A stretch of DNA of 64,000 bases, taken from assembly GCA_000759755.1 (NCBI GenBank), contig BBMW01000009.1, positions 496,001 through 560,000 of the forward strand, given 5' to 3'. The notes below the pieces were generated by a model that was given only the letters and a program-made list of their open reading frames with translations, was not told where the DNA came from and did no database searches. Source of the DNA: Citrobacter werkmanii NBRC 105721 (GTDB lineage Bacteria > Pseudomonadota > Gammaproteobacteria > Enterobacterales > Enterobacteriaceae). Of the stretch, positions 44,243-55,175 are shown one piece after another; positions within the stretch are counted from its first letter, which is position 1, and every line of letters starts with the position of its first letter. A program made the position numbers and the translations under genes.

Positions 44243-44497
44243 ACGTTACCTTGCAAGATTTTGTGCTGGACGGTACTATCTAGAGTGGTACAGTACTGTT
44301 GTAGTACTAACATGATAACCAATTGATTAACCAACACAATTTAGTACTAATGGCTGATGGCAGGGCCCCCACCCATTTCAGGGTAAGTACTTGATAGCTA
44401 TACGCTAAAGTACTGAAGTCTCTCCTCCATAGCCTTAGTGGTACAAAAACTGTGTATCACCAGTAGGCTGCACGATGTCCCTTATGCTCTCCCGTCA
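44243..44497. other. Complete internal attP-like site in inverted orientation
   Basis: Read on the minus strand this is arm B (44497-44376), the 18-bp core (44375-44358), then arm A (44357-44243). That is exactly the order expected of the attP on an excised circle. Arm A matches attL without mismatch over 132 bp including the core. Arm B plus core (140 bp) differs from the attR copy at about 7 positions and has no indels. The site therefore should have been consumed by integration, yet a full copy remains. Confidence 0.88.
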
Positions 44498-44501
44498 CTA
44501 A
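44475..44501 (+). pseudogene. Eight-codon remnant of a second integrase gene start
   Basis: ATG followed by codons for SLMLSRH and then TAA repeats the first eight residues of the intact integrase gene at 45606, on the opposite strand. It includes the same upstream DNA. This shows that the inverted arm B came from an element carrying a closely related integrase gene, the rest of which is lost. Confidence 0.75.
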
Positions 44502-44530
44502 GCAGGCTCTCAGCGAAGAGGCTGCTTAGT
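44498..44530. terminator. Stem-loop downstream of the integrase gene
   Basis: AAGCAG-G-CTCT and AGAG-G-CTGCTT pair around a CAGCGA loop (44500-44527), just after the integrase stop codon. No strong T-run is present, so it may be a weak terminator or a boundary structure. Confidence 0.45.
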
Positions 44531-44535
44531 ACGAA

Positions 44536-45606
44536 TCAAATATGTTCTAATAGGTCATATAGTTGAGATACCGCGACTGATTTACCATATCTTCTGTATG
44601 TGATTGAATTATCTGCATGTCCTAAGAATGCAGCAGCATAGTGCTCCACTACACCAGCGTTTTTTAACTTAGTGGCAATGTAATGTCGCAGTGAATGAAA
44701 CTCTGGAACCCCTAATTTTTTGCGATAACCGCTAAACCAGCGAGTGAAGTAGTGGCTGTATGACCCTTTATAGAAAGTTAACTGCGGGAACAGTCTGCCC
44801 TTCTGTTTCTGTACATACACCAAAAATCCTATATCTATCAATTTTTGATGAATTGGTATTGTACGTTTACTGTTCTCCGTTTTGACCACCTGTCCATCAT
44901 GACGATCATCAATCCTGATGCACCATCTTCCCTCATTTTTTAATATATCACCATGATATAGTTGACAAATTTCATTAGCCCTCATCCCCGTAAATCGACC
45001 AAGCAAAATAATCCATATCTTCCAGTCAGGTAATGTACTGATTCCATTCTCTAGGCATCTGATCTGAGCAGAGGTATATGCCTCTCGCTTTTGGGAAACT
45101 GGCTCGCGATCCTTTTGGAGCAATCCCTCAAAGGGATTTTGAAAATCATAGTCAGTACGGTGTTTCAGCCATCGAAAAAACCCACTGATTTTCTTAACAT
45201 ATTTGTTCTTTGTAGGAATCGCGACATCCAGCCCGCTAATGAATTCAGCAGCCCTACTACGCTTAAACACCTGCTCAGTGAAGCTAAAGTACTTATCAAT
45301 ACAGCGTTTGATAGAAGAAACTTCCCTTTCACAAACTTCACGGCTTTTAAACTCAACGTACTGCTCAGCATGTAGTTTTAGCTCGCTAAGCGACAAGTCT
45401 GAATTAGGGGATTGGATCAAATCGATTGTAGTCGTGGACGTCTCAGTAATCAGCCAAGGGCGATCTGCAAAGCGTAAAGATCGCTTTGTCGCTTCAGTCT
45501 TTGAACGAGTACCTAACGAACGACGAAACTCACGGCGTTTACCACAGGGTAAGACGTTAACTTTCCGGTAGTACCAGATCCCATGACGGGAGAGCATAAG
45601 GGACAT
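44536..45606 (-). CDS. Tyrosine recombinase (island integrase)
   Basis: The 356-aa integrase is bounded by the internal attP and attR. The catalytic set is complete: R209 (TGMRANE), K247 (NSKRTIP), H304-x-x-R307 (FHSLRH), H330 (LGHAD) and the nucleophile, probably Y340 (YRRYGK). The N-terminal about 50 residues (SRHGIWYYRKVNVLPCG...) resemble the small beta domain of phage/ICE integrases, and a core-binding SAM-like helical domain spans about 75-155. Its start codon lies inside arm B, so its promoter overlaps the attachment site. It is expected to use the ffs 3' end as attB. Confidence 0.93.
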   Translation of the reverse strand: MSLMLSRHGIWYYRKVNVLPCGKRREFRRSLGTRSKTEATKRSLRFADRPWLITETSTTTIDLIQSPNSDLSLSELKLHAEQYVEFKSREVCEREVSSIKRCIDKYFSFTEQVFKRSRAAEFISGLDVAIPTKNKYVKKISGFFRWLKHRTDYDFQNPFEGLLQKDREPVSQKREAYTSAQIRCLENGISTLPDWKIWIILLGRFTGMRANEICQLYHGDILKNEGRWCIRIDDRHDGQVVKTENSKRTIPIHQKLIDIGFLVYVQKQKGRLFPQLTFYKGSYSHYFTRWFSGYRKKLGVPEFHSLRHYIATKLKNAGVVEHYAAAFLGHADNSITYRRYGKSVAVSQLYDLLEHI

Positions 45607-45723
45607 CGTGCAGCCTACTGGTGATACACAGTTTTTGTACCACTAAGGCTATGGGGGAGAGATTTCAGTACTTTAGACATTATCTATCAAGTACTTACCC
45701 TGAAATGGGTGGGGGCCCTGCCA
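45584..45723. other. attR: arm B plus core at ffs
   Basis: Arm B (45584-45705) includes the integrase start and upstream region with two GTACTT motifs. The 18-bp core (45706-45723) is shared with the 3' end of ffs. The block is an inverted copy of 44358-44497 at about 95% identity. Confidence 0.88.
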
Positions 45724-45820
45724 GCTACATCCCGGCACACACGTCATCTGCCTTGGCTGCTTCCTTCCGGACCTGACCTGGTAAACAGAGTAGTGTTGCG
45801 GGAGAACCAACAGAGCCCCC
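45707..45820 (-). ncRNA. ffs: 4.5S RNA (signal recognition particle RNA)
   Basis: The 114-nt RNA starts GGGGGCUCUGUUGGUUCUCC and ends GGGCCCCCACCC, with the apical SRP domain containing CAGGUCCGGAAGGAAGCAGCC. It pairs with Ffh to form the bacterial SRP for co-translational membrane targeting and is essential. Its last 17 nt are the island's integration core, so the insertion regenerates the mature 3' end but replaces all downstream sequence. Confidence 0.97.
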
Positions 45821-45971
45821 ATTGAGAGCGTTGTTAACCAACGCGCAGGCGCATTATCACTGCTGTACCCTGTAAATGCAACCCATCCAGCATCGGATGC
45901 TGTTTTCTTGCGCAATGCGGCTTCACTCACTCGCCATTCAGGATTATGCTGAAGGATTAGCGCAGGAATAA
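45821..45971. other. Divergent promoter region between ffs and atl
   Basis: This 151-bp stretch separates the divergently transcribed ffs and atl genes. No further gene is seen. Confidence 0.5.
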
Positions 45972-46286
45972 ATGATGGATATACAAGACACTTTCCCCCA
46001 ACGCGTCTGGCAAATTGTCGCGTCAATCCCCGAAGGATTCGTCACCACCTATGGCGATGTCGCCAGACTTGCCGGATCGCCGCGCGCTGCGCGCCAGGTG
46101 GGCGGCGTGCTTAAGCGTCTCCCCGAAGGTAGTTCCCTGCCCTGGCATCGGGTCGTCAATCGCCACGGTGCTATTTCACTGACGGGCCCCGATCTGCAAC
46201 GACAACGTCAGGCGTTGCTGGCAGAAGGCATTGTCGTTTCCGGCAGCGGGCAAATCGATTTACAGCGCTATCGCTGGGTGTACTAA
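45972..46286 (+). CDS. atl: Alkyltransferase-like protein Atl (YbaZ)
   Basis: The 104-aa protein is related to O6-alkylguanine-DNA alkyltransferases but has Trp in place of the active-site Cys (PWHRVVN instead of PCHRV). It therefore binds O6-alkylguanine lesions without repairing them and hands them to nucleotide excision repair. The HTH region GSPRAARQVGGVLKRLP is conserved. The ATG at 45972 (followed by a second in-frame ATG) is used; E. coli Atl is annotated with a longer N-terminus. Confidence 0.94.
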   Translation: MMDIQDTFPQRVWQIVASIPEGFVTTYGDVARLAGSPRAARQVGGVLKRLPEGSSLPWHRVVNRHGAISLTGPDLQRQRQALLAEGIVVSGSGQIDLQRYRWVY

Positions 46287-46308
46287 CCCTCTCCTCATGG
46301 AGAGGGTT
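46285..46308. terminator. Bidirectional stem-loop between atl and ybaY
   Basis: AACCCTCTCC-TCAT-GGAGAGGGTT forms a 10-bp perfect stem between the two convergent genes. Confidence 0.7.
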
Positions 46309-46317
46309 ACGACTGCC

Positions 46318-46887
46318 TTAATACTGCGTGGGAGCAGGAACGGCAGAAGACGGGGTCACCTGGGTTGGTGAGGTCGAAGGCACCGTGGTGGTTGCGCCGC
46401 CGCCAGCATTAAGCGGGACTGCGGTCTGCTGCACGGGAACCAAAGTCAGGTCGGCTTTCGTCCCGCCCTGATTGATAACCGTCTGAACGGTATCGGTAAT
46501 AAAGACCAGTTTGCCATTCACCGTAATTGCCGCACTCAGCAGAATACGCGCGTTGGGCTGAATATCTGCCGGGTTAAACGGTAATACGAAGCTGAATGGC
46601 GCTTGCTTACCTTCAGTACGCACCGCTTTTTGCGACAGCACTTTTGACGGCGCATCGGCCAGCGACGCATCCGACAGCGTGACGGTCAGCACCGCATCCG
46701 GTGGCAGGGCCACTTTCTGGCGGATCCATACCGTACCAGAGACATTGGGCTGCTGAATTTTAGACTGTGTGTCAGAAATTGACGTATTAGGGCTTGGCGC
46801 AGGTGTCTGAATATCTGCACTTTTATCGGCGCAGGCTGCCAGAGAGACTGCAACCGCTAAACCACTTACCATGTGCACGAGTTTCAT
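46318..46887 (-). CDS. ybaY: YbaY family lipoprotein
   Basis: The 189-aa protein has a lipoprotein signal peptide with lipobox LAAC (C19) and is probably attached to the outer membrane. A beta-rich domain contains VSGTVWIRQKVALPPDAVLTV, a feature of the YbaY (type III secretion pilotin-like) family. The tail is Thr/Pro-rich (TTTVPSTSPTQVTPSSAVPAP). Its function is not established. It is convergent with atl and divergent from tesB. Confidence 0.93.
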   Translation of the reverse strand: MKLVHMVSGLAVAVSLAACADKSADIQTPAPSPNTSISDTQSKIQQPNVSGTVWIRQKVALPPDAVLTVTLSDASLADAPSKVLSQKAVRTEGKQAPFSFVLPFNPADIQPNARILLSAAITVNGKLVFITDTVQTVINQGGTKADLTLVPVQQTAVPLNAGGGATTTVPSTSPTQVTPSSAVPAPTQY

Positions 46888-47098
46888 TAAATTCTCCTTA
46901 TCATCTATGCACCAGCGAGAACTTTCCTCGCCAGAAGAGTGGTTAACAAAAACATAACGTGATTAAGTGTGGCACAAGACAGCTGTTTTTGCCTGTAATA
47001 GGCCCGTAATTCAGACAATTGCACCCATCGGACCACTTTTAAAATTGCGTTATACTCTGCCTAACTCGCGCGACATCGATATCACCTGGAGAGCTCCT

Positions 47099-47959
47099 AT
47101 GAGTCTGGCACTCAAAAATTTGCTGACATTGTTAAATCTGGAAAAAATTGAAGAAGGGCTCTTTCGCGGCCAAAGTGAAGACTTAGGATTACGTCAGGTT
47201 TTTGGCGGACAGGTTGTCGGTCAGGCGCTATATGCCGCGAAAGAAACTGTCCCGGAAGAACGTCTGGTGCACTCCTTTCACAGCTACTTTTTACGCCCCG
47301 GCGATAGCCAAAAACCCATCATTTATGATGTAGAAGTCCTGCGTGATGGTAACAGTTTCAGCGCGCGCCGCGTTGCCGCAATCCAAAACGGCAAACCCAT
47401 TTTTTACATGACCGCCTCCTTTCAGGCACCGGAAGACGGATTTGAACATCAGAAAACGATGCCAGATGCGCCGGGTCCCGATGAGCTGAAATCAGAAACA
47501 GAAATTGCACGCTCAGTGGCGCATCTTCTGCCGCCACTATTGAAAGAAAAGTTTATCAACGACCGTCCGTTAGAAGTCCGCCCGGTAGAGTTTCATAACC
47601 CCTTAAAAGGTCACGTCGCACCTCCGACCCGTCAGGTATGGATCCGCGCCAACGGTCAGTTGCAAGACGATCTGCGCGTCCATCAGTATCTTCTGGGTTA
47701 TGCCTCTGACCTGAACTTCCTGCCCGTCGCGTTGCAACCGTACGGGATTGGTTTCCTGGAAAAAGGGATTCAGATCGCCACCATTGACCACTCAATGTGG
47801 TTCCATCGTCCGTTCAATATCAATGAATGGCTGCTGTATAACGTCGAAAGTACTTCCGCCTCCGGTGCCAGGGGCTTTGTGCGCGGGGAATTCTATACCC
47901 AGGATGGCGTGCTGGTCGCTTCTACCGTACAGGAAGGGGTAATGCGTAATCGCAATTGA
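47099..47959 (+). CDS. tesB: Acyl-CoA thioesterase II
   Basis: TesB hydrolyses medium- and long-chain acyl-CoAs. The 286-aa double-hotdog protein is nearly identical to E. coli TesB. It includes [23 protein letters not shown] and the second-domain [14 protein letters not shown] with the catalytic Asp. The ATG at 47099 (MSLALKNLL) matches E. coli; the upstream in-frame frame to 46967 covers the promoter. Confidence 0.97.
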   Translation: MSLALKNLLTLLNLEKIEEGLFRGQSEDLGLRQVFGGQVVGQALYAAKETVPEERLVHSFHSYFLRPGDSQKPIIYDVEVLRDGNSFSARRVAAIQNGKPIFYMTASFQAPEDGFEHQKTMPDAPGPDELKSETEIARSVAHLLPPLLKEKFINDRPLEVRPVEFHNPLKGHVAPPTRQVWIRANGQLQDDLRVHQYLLGYASDLNFLPVALQPYGIGFLEKGIQIATIDHSMWFHRPFNINEWLLYNVESTSASGARGFVRGEFYTQDGVLVASTVQEGVMRNRN

Positions 47960-48021
47960 TGCCTTATCCGGCCTACAGACTACATCGTTGTAGGCCGGAT
48001 AAACGTTAGTGCCATCCGGCA
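47960..48021. repeat. BIME between tesB and amtB
   Basis: GCCTTATCCGGCCTAC...GTAGGCCGGATAAACG...GCCATCCGGCA is a set of REP halves between the convergent genes. Confidence 0.82.
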
Positions 48022-48031
48022 TATTGAGAAA

Positions 48032-49318
48032 TCAGGCGTTGTAGGCGTTCTCGCCGTGACTGTTCACATCCAGACCTTCGCGTTCCTGCTCTTCTGGTAC
48101 GCGCAGACCCACCGTCATATCCGCCAGCTTATAACCGATGAAGGCCACCACGCCGGACCAGACGATGGTAATCGCCACGCTTTCCAGTTGCACCAGCAGC
48201 TGATGCCCCATGGTCACGCCCTCGGCAAACCCCACGCCCCCCAGCGAGCTGGCGGCAAAAACCCCGGTCAGGATACAGCCGACAATGCCGCACACGCCGT
48301 GAACGCCAAACACGTCACACGGATCGTCCACGCGCAGAAAACGCTTGAGCATCGTCACTCCCCACAGGCCCGCCAGACCGGCTACCACGCCAATAATCAA
48401 CGCCCCGCCGACACCGATATAGCCACAGGCAGGCGTGACGCCAACCAGACCCGCAACGGCCCCAGAACAGGCCCCCAGCAAAGACGGCTTCCCGCGCAGC
48501 GCCCATTCCCCGAAGATCCACCCGAGGATGGCGGCAGCGGTGGCGACCACGGTATTGACGAAAGCCAGCGCAGCGATTTCATTCGCCATGCCCGCAGAAC
48601 CGGCGTTAAAGCCAAACCAGCCAATGTAGAGAATGGCGGTGCCGGTGAAAACCATCGGCAAGTTATGCGGTTTAAAGGCTTCTTTACCAAAACCGACGCG
48701 TTTGCCAATCAGATAAGCACCCACCAGACCGGCAATCGCCGCGTTGATATGTACAACCGTCCCGCCGGCAAAATCCAGTGCGCCGTGAGAAGCCAGCAAA
48801 CCGCCGCCCCAGACCATATGGGCTATTGGGATGTAAGACAGCGTTAACCACACCACCACAAAAATCAGTACCGCCGAGAAGCGAATACGCTCAGCCAGCG
48901 CCCCAACGATAAGCCCAACGGTGATACAGGCGAAAGAGCCCTGAAAAGCAACGTGAATGTACTGGTAGAAGCTCCCCGTGACCGCCGTCAACGCGATGTT
49001 CTTCAGCAATACCCAGTTGAAGTTGCCGAAGAAATTATTCCCTTCGCCAAAGGCCAGAGAGTAGCCATAAACCACCCATAAAATACAGACCAGGGCAAAT
49101 GTCACCGTCACCTGAGTCAGCATCGACAACACGTTCTTACCGCGAATCAAACCGCCGTAAAACAGCGCAATGCCAGGAATGGTCATAAACAGCACCAGCG
49201 CGGTACAGATCATCATAAAAGCGTTATCCGCTTTGTCCGCGACCGCCGGTGCCGCCATCGCCAGGCCCGGCAACAGCGCCAGTGAAGCAATACCCGTTTT
49301 CATCGTTGCTATCTTCAT
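48032..49318 (-). CDS. amtB: Ammonium transporter AmtB
   Basis: AmtB is a trimeric inner-membrane ammonium channel/transporter. The 428-aa precursor has a cleavable signal peptide (about 1-22, ending AMAA) and eleven transmembrane helices. The twin pore histidines lie in HVAFQGSFACITV-containing and HGVCGIVGC-containing segments. The cytosolic tail (VPEEQEREGLDVNSHGENAYNA) binds GlnK. It follows glnK in the same operon. The start at 49318 matches E. coli. Confidence 0.97.
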   Translation of the reverse strand: MKIATMKTGIASLALLPGLAMAAPAVADKADNAFMMICTALVLFMTIPGIALFYGGLIRGKNVLSMLTQVTVTFALVCILWVVYGYSLAFGEGNNFFGNFNWVLLKNIALTAVTGSFYQYIHVAFQGSFACITVGLIVGALAERIRFSAVLIFVVVWLTLSYIPIAHMVWGGGLLASHGALDFAGGTVVHINAAIAGLVGAYLIGKRVGFGKEAFKPHNLPMVFTGTAILYIGWFGFNAGSAGMANEIAALAFVNTVVATAAAILGWIFGEWALRGKPSLLGACSGAVAGLVGVTPACGYIGVGGALIIGVVAGLAGLWGVTMLKRFLRVDDPCDVFGVHGVCGIVGCILTGVFAASSLGGVGFAEGVTMGHQLLVQLESVAITIVWSGVVAFIGYKLADMTVGLRVPEEQEREGLDVNSHGENAYNA

Positions 49319-49349
49319 TTTTTGGTTTCCTATCACTGTGTGCCAGACG

Positions 49350-49688
49350 TTACAGTGCGGCTTCGTCAGTTTCGCCGGTACGAATACGAATCACGCGTTG
49401 CAGCTCGGCGACAAAGATTTTGCCGTCGCCAATTTTTCCGGTGTAGGCCGCCTTGCTGATGACATCGATCACTTCATCCAGTTGGTCGTCGGCAATCGCC
49501 ACATCAATCTTCACCTTGGGCAAAAAATTGACGCTATATTCAGCCCCACGGTACAGCTCGGCATGACCTTTCTGTCGGCCAAACCCCTTCACTTCGGTGA
49601 CGGTCAGCCCCTGAATACCAATAGACGACAAGGCTTCGCGGACGTCTTCCAGTTTGAACGGTTTGATTACCACGGTAACCAGCTTCAT
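49350..49688 (-). CDS. glnK: PII signal transduction protein GlnK
   Basis: The 112-aa trimeric PII protein senses 2-oxoglutarate/ATP/ADP and blocks AmtB when nitrogen is sufficient. The uridylylation site Y51 lies in the T-loop (GAEYSVNF), and the signature KIGDGKIFV is present. It is the first gene of glnK-amtB behind a sigma-54 promoter. An in-frame extension to 49730 is not supported. Confidence 0.97.
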   Translation of the reverse strand: MKLVTVVIKPFKLEDVREALSSIGIQGLTVTEVKGFGRQKGHAELYRGAEYSVNFLPKVKIDVAIADDQLDEVIDVISKAAYTGKIGDGKIFVAELQRVIRIRTGETDEAAL

Positions 49689-49741
49689 AGATCCCCTCCA
49701 GTCAGAATTCAGTAGTGGCTGCAGATACACCAGATGAATAC

Positions 49742-49757
49742 TGCAAGGGGTGTGCCA
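49742..49757 (-). promoter_or_regulatory. Sigma-54 promoter of glnK-amtB
   Basis: On the minus strand TGGCAC-ACCCC-TTGCA fits the sigma-54 consensus TGGCAC-N5-TTGCW (GG at -24, GC at -12). It lies about 55 nt upstream of glnK. Confidence 0.9.
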
Positions 49758-49818
49758 GGAATGAAAATGGCAGGATGGTTCGGGCTAACCGAGGGGCGTT
49801 GGGGAAGAAAAAGAAAAA

Positions 49819-49836
49819 ACGCACTATAACGGTGCA
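49819..49836. promoter_or_regulatory. NtrC binding site upstream of glnK
   Basis: GCACTATAACGGTGC is an NtrC-type dyad (GCAC-N7-GGTGC) about 75 bp upstream of the sigma-54 promoter, the usual enhancer distance. A second, weaker half-site pair GTGCG...TTTTGCAC follows at 49839-49857. Confidence 0.75.
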
Positions 49837-49906
49837 TAGTGCGTTACATTTTTGCACCAGATTGTTGATTGCCGTCCGGCCTACGATACCGGGTTGGTCT
49901 CAGCTA

Positions 49907-53450
<3,544 letters not shown>

Positions 53451-53494
53451 GCGTTATGTCCTGACAAGATTTCCGGCAATGAGCGCCGGAAGAA

Positions 53495-53953
53495 TTATTC
53501 AATCGGTAGAGCAGTTGTGTATTTAATCTGTTCCATCGCAAAGCTGGAGGTAACATCAGACAGGCCCGGCACGCTGTTCACCAGGCGCTTATAAAATTCA
53601 TCGTAGCTTTTCATATCGGCGACCTGGACCCGCATCAGGTAGTCATACTCCCCTGCCATACGCCAGAATCCCAGAACTTCCGGCATTCCGGTGACTTCGG
53701 TGACAAAGCGGCAATACCATTCGCTGCTGTGGTGCTGAGTTTTGATCAACACAAACGCGGTTAAGCCCAACCCCAGTTTTTCGGGATCCAGCAGGGCGAC
53801 TCGCCCCAGCAGGATACCATCATCTTCAAGCCGTTTGAGGCGTTTCCAGCAAGGGGTGGTCGTCAGATTAACGGCATCTGCTAACGCCTGCAAAGAAAGG
53901 GTGCAGTCCTGTTGCAGTAAGCCGAGCAGCTTACGGTCAATTTTGTCTAACAT
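53495..53953 (-). CDS. decR: Lrp/AsnC-family cysteine-responsive regulator DecR (YbaO)
   Basis: DecR responds to cysteine and activates cysteine detoxification. The 152-aa protein has an AsnC-type HTH (about 16-45, [25 protein letters not shown]) and a C-terminal RAM/ligand-binding domain. It is divergent from cdsH, its expected target here, with a 116-bp shared control region. The start at 53953 ([10 protein letters not shown]) is the family start. Confidence 0.95.
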   Translation of the reverse strand: MLDKIDRKLLGLLQQDCTLSLQALADAVNLTTTPCWKRLKRLEDDGILLGRVALLDPEKLGLGLTAFVLIKTQHHSSEWYCRFVTEVTGMPEVLGFWRMAGEYDYLMRVQVADMKSYDEFYKRLVNSVPGLSDVTSSFAMEQIKYTTALPIE

Positions 53954-54069
53954 ATCCACTCCACAGAGAAGAATTTTCTCCTTACATTCTATTTTAAAGG
54001 CTAAATGGCAACAATTTTTTCCGTGCTTTTCGCTATTCTGGGCACAAAATGACAAATGGATATCTTTTA

Positions 54070-55125
54070 ATGATGAATAGCCCCTGGGTTAAAAACGCCA
54101 TCAATGAAATCAACGCGGATTATCAGCGTTCTGCGGATACGCATCTCATTCGTCTGTCGCTCCCGGCGTTTCCGGGCATTCAGCTCTATTTAAAAGATGA
54201 GAGCACACATCCGACCGGGAGCCTGAAACATCGTCTGGCGCGCTCACTGTTTCTGTATGGACTGTGCAATGGCTGGATCAAAGAAGGCAGCACCATCATC
54301 GAGTCATCATCCGGCTCAACGGCGGTCTCCGAAGCTTATTTCGCCCGTCTGTTAGGCTTACCGTTTATCGCCGTTATGCCTTCGTGTACTGCGAAACGTA
54401 AAATTGAACAGATTGAGTTTTACGGTGGGCGTTGTCATTTTGTGGAAAGCGCCTGCGAAATTTATGCGGCTTCTGAACAATTGGCTCGTGAGCTGAACGG
54501 CCATTACATGGATCAGTTCACTTACGCAGAGCGTGCCACCGACTGGCGTGGTAACAACAATATTGCCGACAGTATCTTTCGTCAGATGCAATGCGAGCCC
54601 AATCCTGTTCCCCGGCATATCGTAATGAGCGCCGGAACCGGCGGCACCTCGGCAACCATTGGCCGCTATATTCGTTGTCAGGGCTACGATACTCGTTTGA
54701 TGGTGGTGGATCCGGAAAACTCGGTCTTTCTGCCCTTCTGGCAAAATCGCGATGCAACATTACGCAGCCCGGTAGGTAGCAAAATCGAAGGTATCGGTCG
54801 CCCACGCGTAGAACCGTCTTTTATTCCTGATGTGGTCGATGAAATGCTGCGCGTGCCGGATGCCGCAAGCGTGGCTACCGCGCACTGGCTGGAAACACAG
54901 CTGGGCCGTAAAGTTGGTGCCTCAACCGGTACCAACATGTGGGGAGCATTACAACTTGCCGCCCGTATGCGCGACGCAGGAGAAACGGGATCGCTGGTGA
55001 CGCTGCTGTGCGACAGCGGCGAACGTTATCTGGAAACCTATTACAACCCGCAGTGGGTCGACACGCACATCGGTGATTTAACGCCGTGGAAAGCGGAGCT
55101 GGCTCAACTCCTGAAAACCCACTAA
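54070..55125 (+). CDS. cdsH: PLP-dependent L-cysteine desulfhydrase CdsH
   Basis: The 351-aa fold-type II PLP enzyme of the cysteine synthase family degrades cysteine to pyruvate, H2S and ammonia. In Salmonella the orthologue cdsH (STM0458) does this under control of the adjacent ybaO/decR. PLP-binding Lys K53 lies in TGSLKHRL; the substrate loop [11 protein letters not shown] and the phosphate-binding [12 protein letters not shown] are present. Two adjacent ATGs at 54070/54073 are the likely start; an earlier ATG at 54049 is possible. E. coli K-12 lacks this gene here. Confidence 0.9.
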   Translation: MMNSPWVKNAINEINADYQRSADTHLIRLSLPAFPGIQLYLKDESTHPTGSLKHRLARSLFLYGLCNGWIKEGSTIIESSSGSTAVSEAYFARLLGLPFIAVMPSCTAKRKIEQIEFYGGRCHFVESACEIYAASEQLARELNGHYMDQFTYAERATDWRGNNNIADSIFRQMQCEPNPVPRHIVMSAGTGGTSATIGRYIRCQGYDTRLMVVDPENSVFLPFWQNRDATLRSPVGSKIEGIGRPRVEPSFIPDVVDEMLRVPDAASVATAHWLETQLGRKVGASTGTNMWGALQLAARMRDAGETGSLVTLLCDSGERYLETYYNPQWVDTHIGDLTPWKAELAQLLKTH

Positions 55126-55131
55126 TCAGAC

Positions 55132-55160
55132 AAAAAAAAGCCAGACGCGAAGTCTGGCTT
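55132..55160 (-). terminator. Rho-independent terminator of cof
   Basis: On the minus strand AAGCCAGAC-TTCGC-GTCTGGCTT is followed by TTTTTTT. The same hairpin may also stop cdsH transcription from the other side. Confidence 0.88.
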
Positions 55161-55175
55161 GCTGGAAGGGATCTC

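Larger units (their letters stand above)
37431..45723. mobile_element. Genomic island integrated at the 3' end of ffs
   Basis: An 18-bp direct repeat (TGGGTGGGGGCCCTGCCA) bounds the segment at 37431-37448 and 45706-45723; the right copy is the 3' end of the 4.5S RNA gene. In E. coli ybaA is adjacent to ffs, so this DNA is inserted. It is visibly AT-richer than its neighbours and encodes a tyrosine integrase, a serine recombinase, a CD-NTase/SLATT pair, an HNH-like protein and several unknown genes. A third copy of the core in inverted orientation lies inside, at 44358-44375. There are no phage structural or conjugation genes. Confidence 0.92.

Noticed and set aside
44128-44337. 69-codon minus-strand frame over the internal attP arm A
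   Set aside because: It covers the phased repeats and arm A, which are better explained as recombination sites. Part of the same sequence occurs at attL without an extended frame.
37431-45723. Simple tandem integration of two islands
   Set aside because: A tandem array would leave the middle attP in direct orientation; here it is inverted, so a plain head-to-tail tandem does not fit.
37431-45723. Prophage
   Set aside because: There are no capsid, tail, portal, terminase or lysis genes; the element is better called an integrative island or satellite-like element.
54049-54069. Upstream ATG of cdsH as the true start
   Set aside because: It adds only seven residues, and the double ATG at 54070/54073 gives the 351-aa form known for the Salmonella orthologue.
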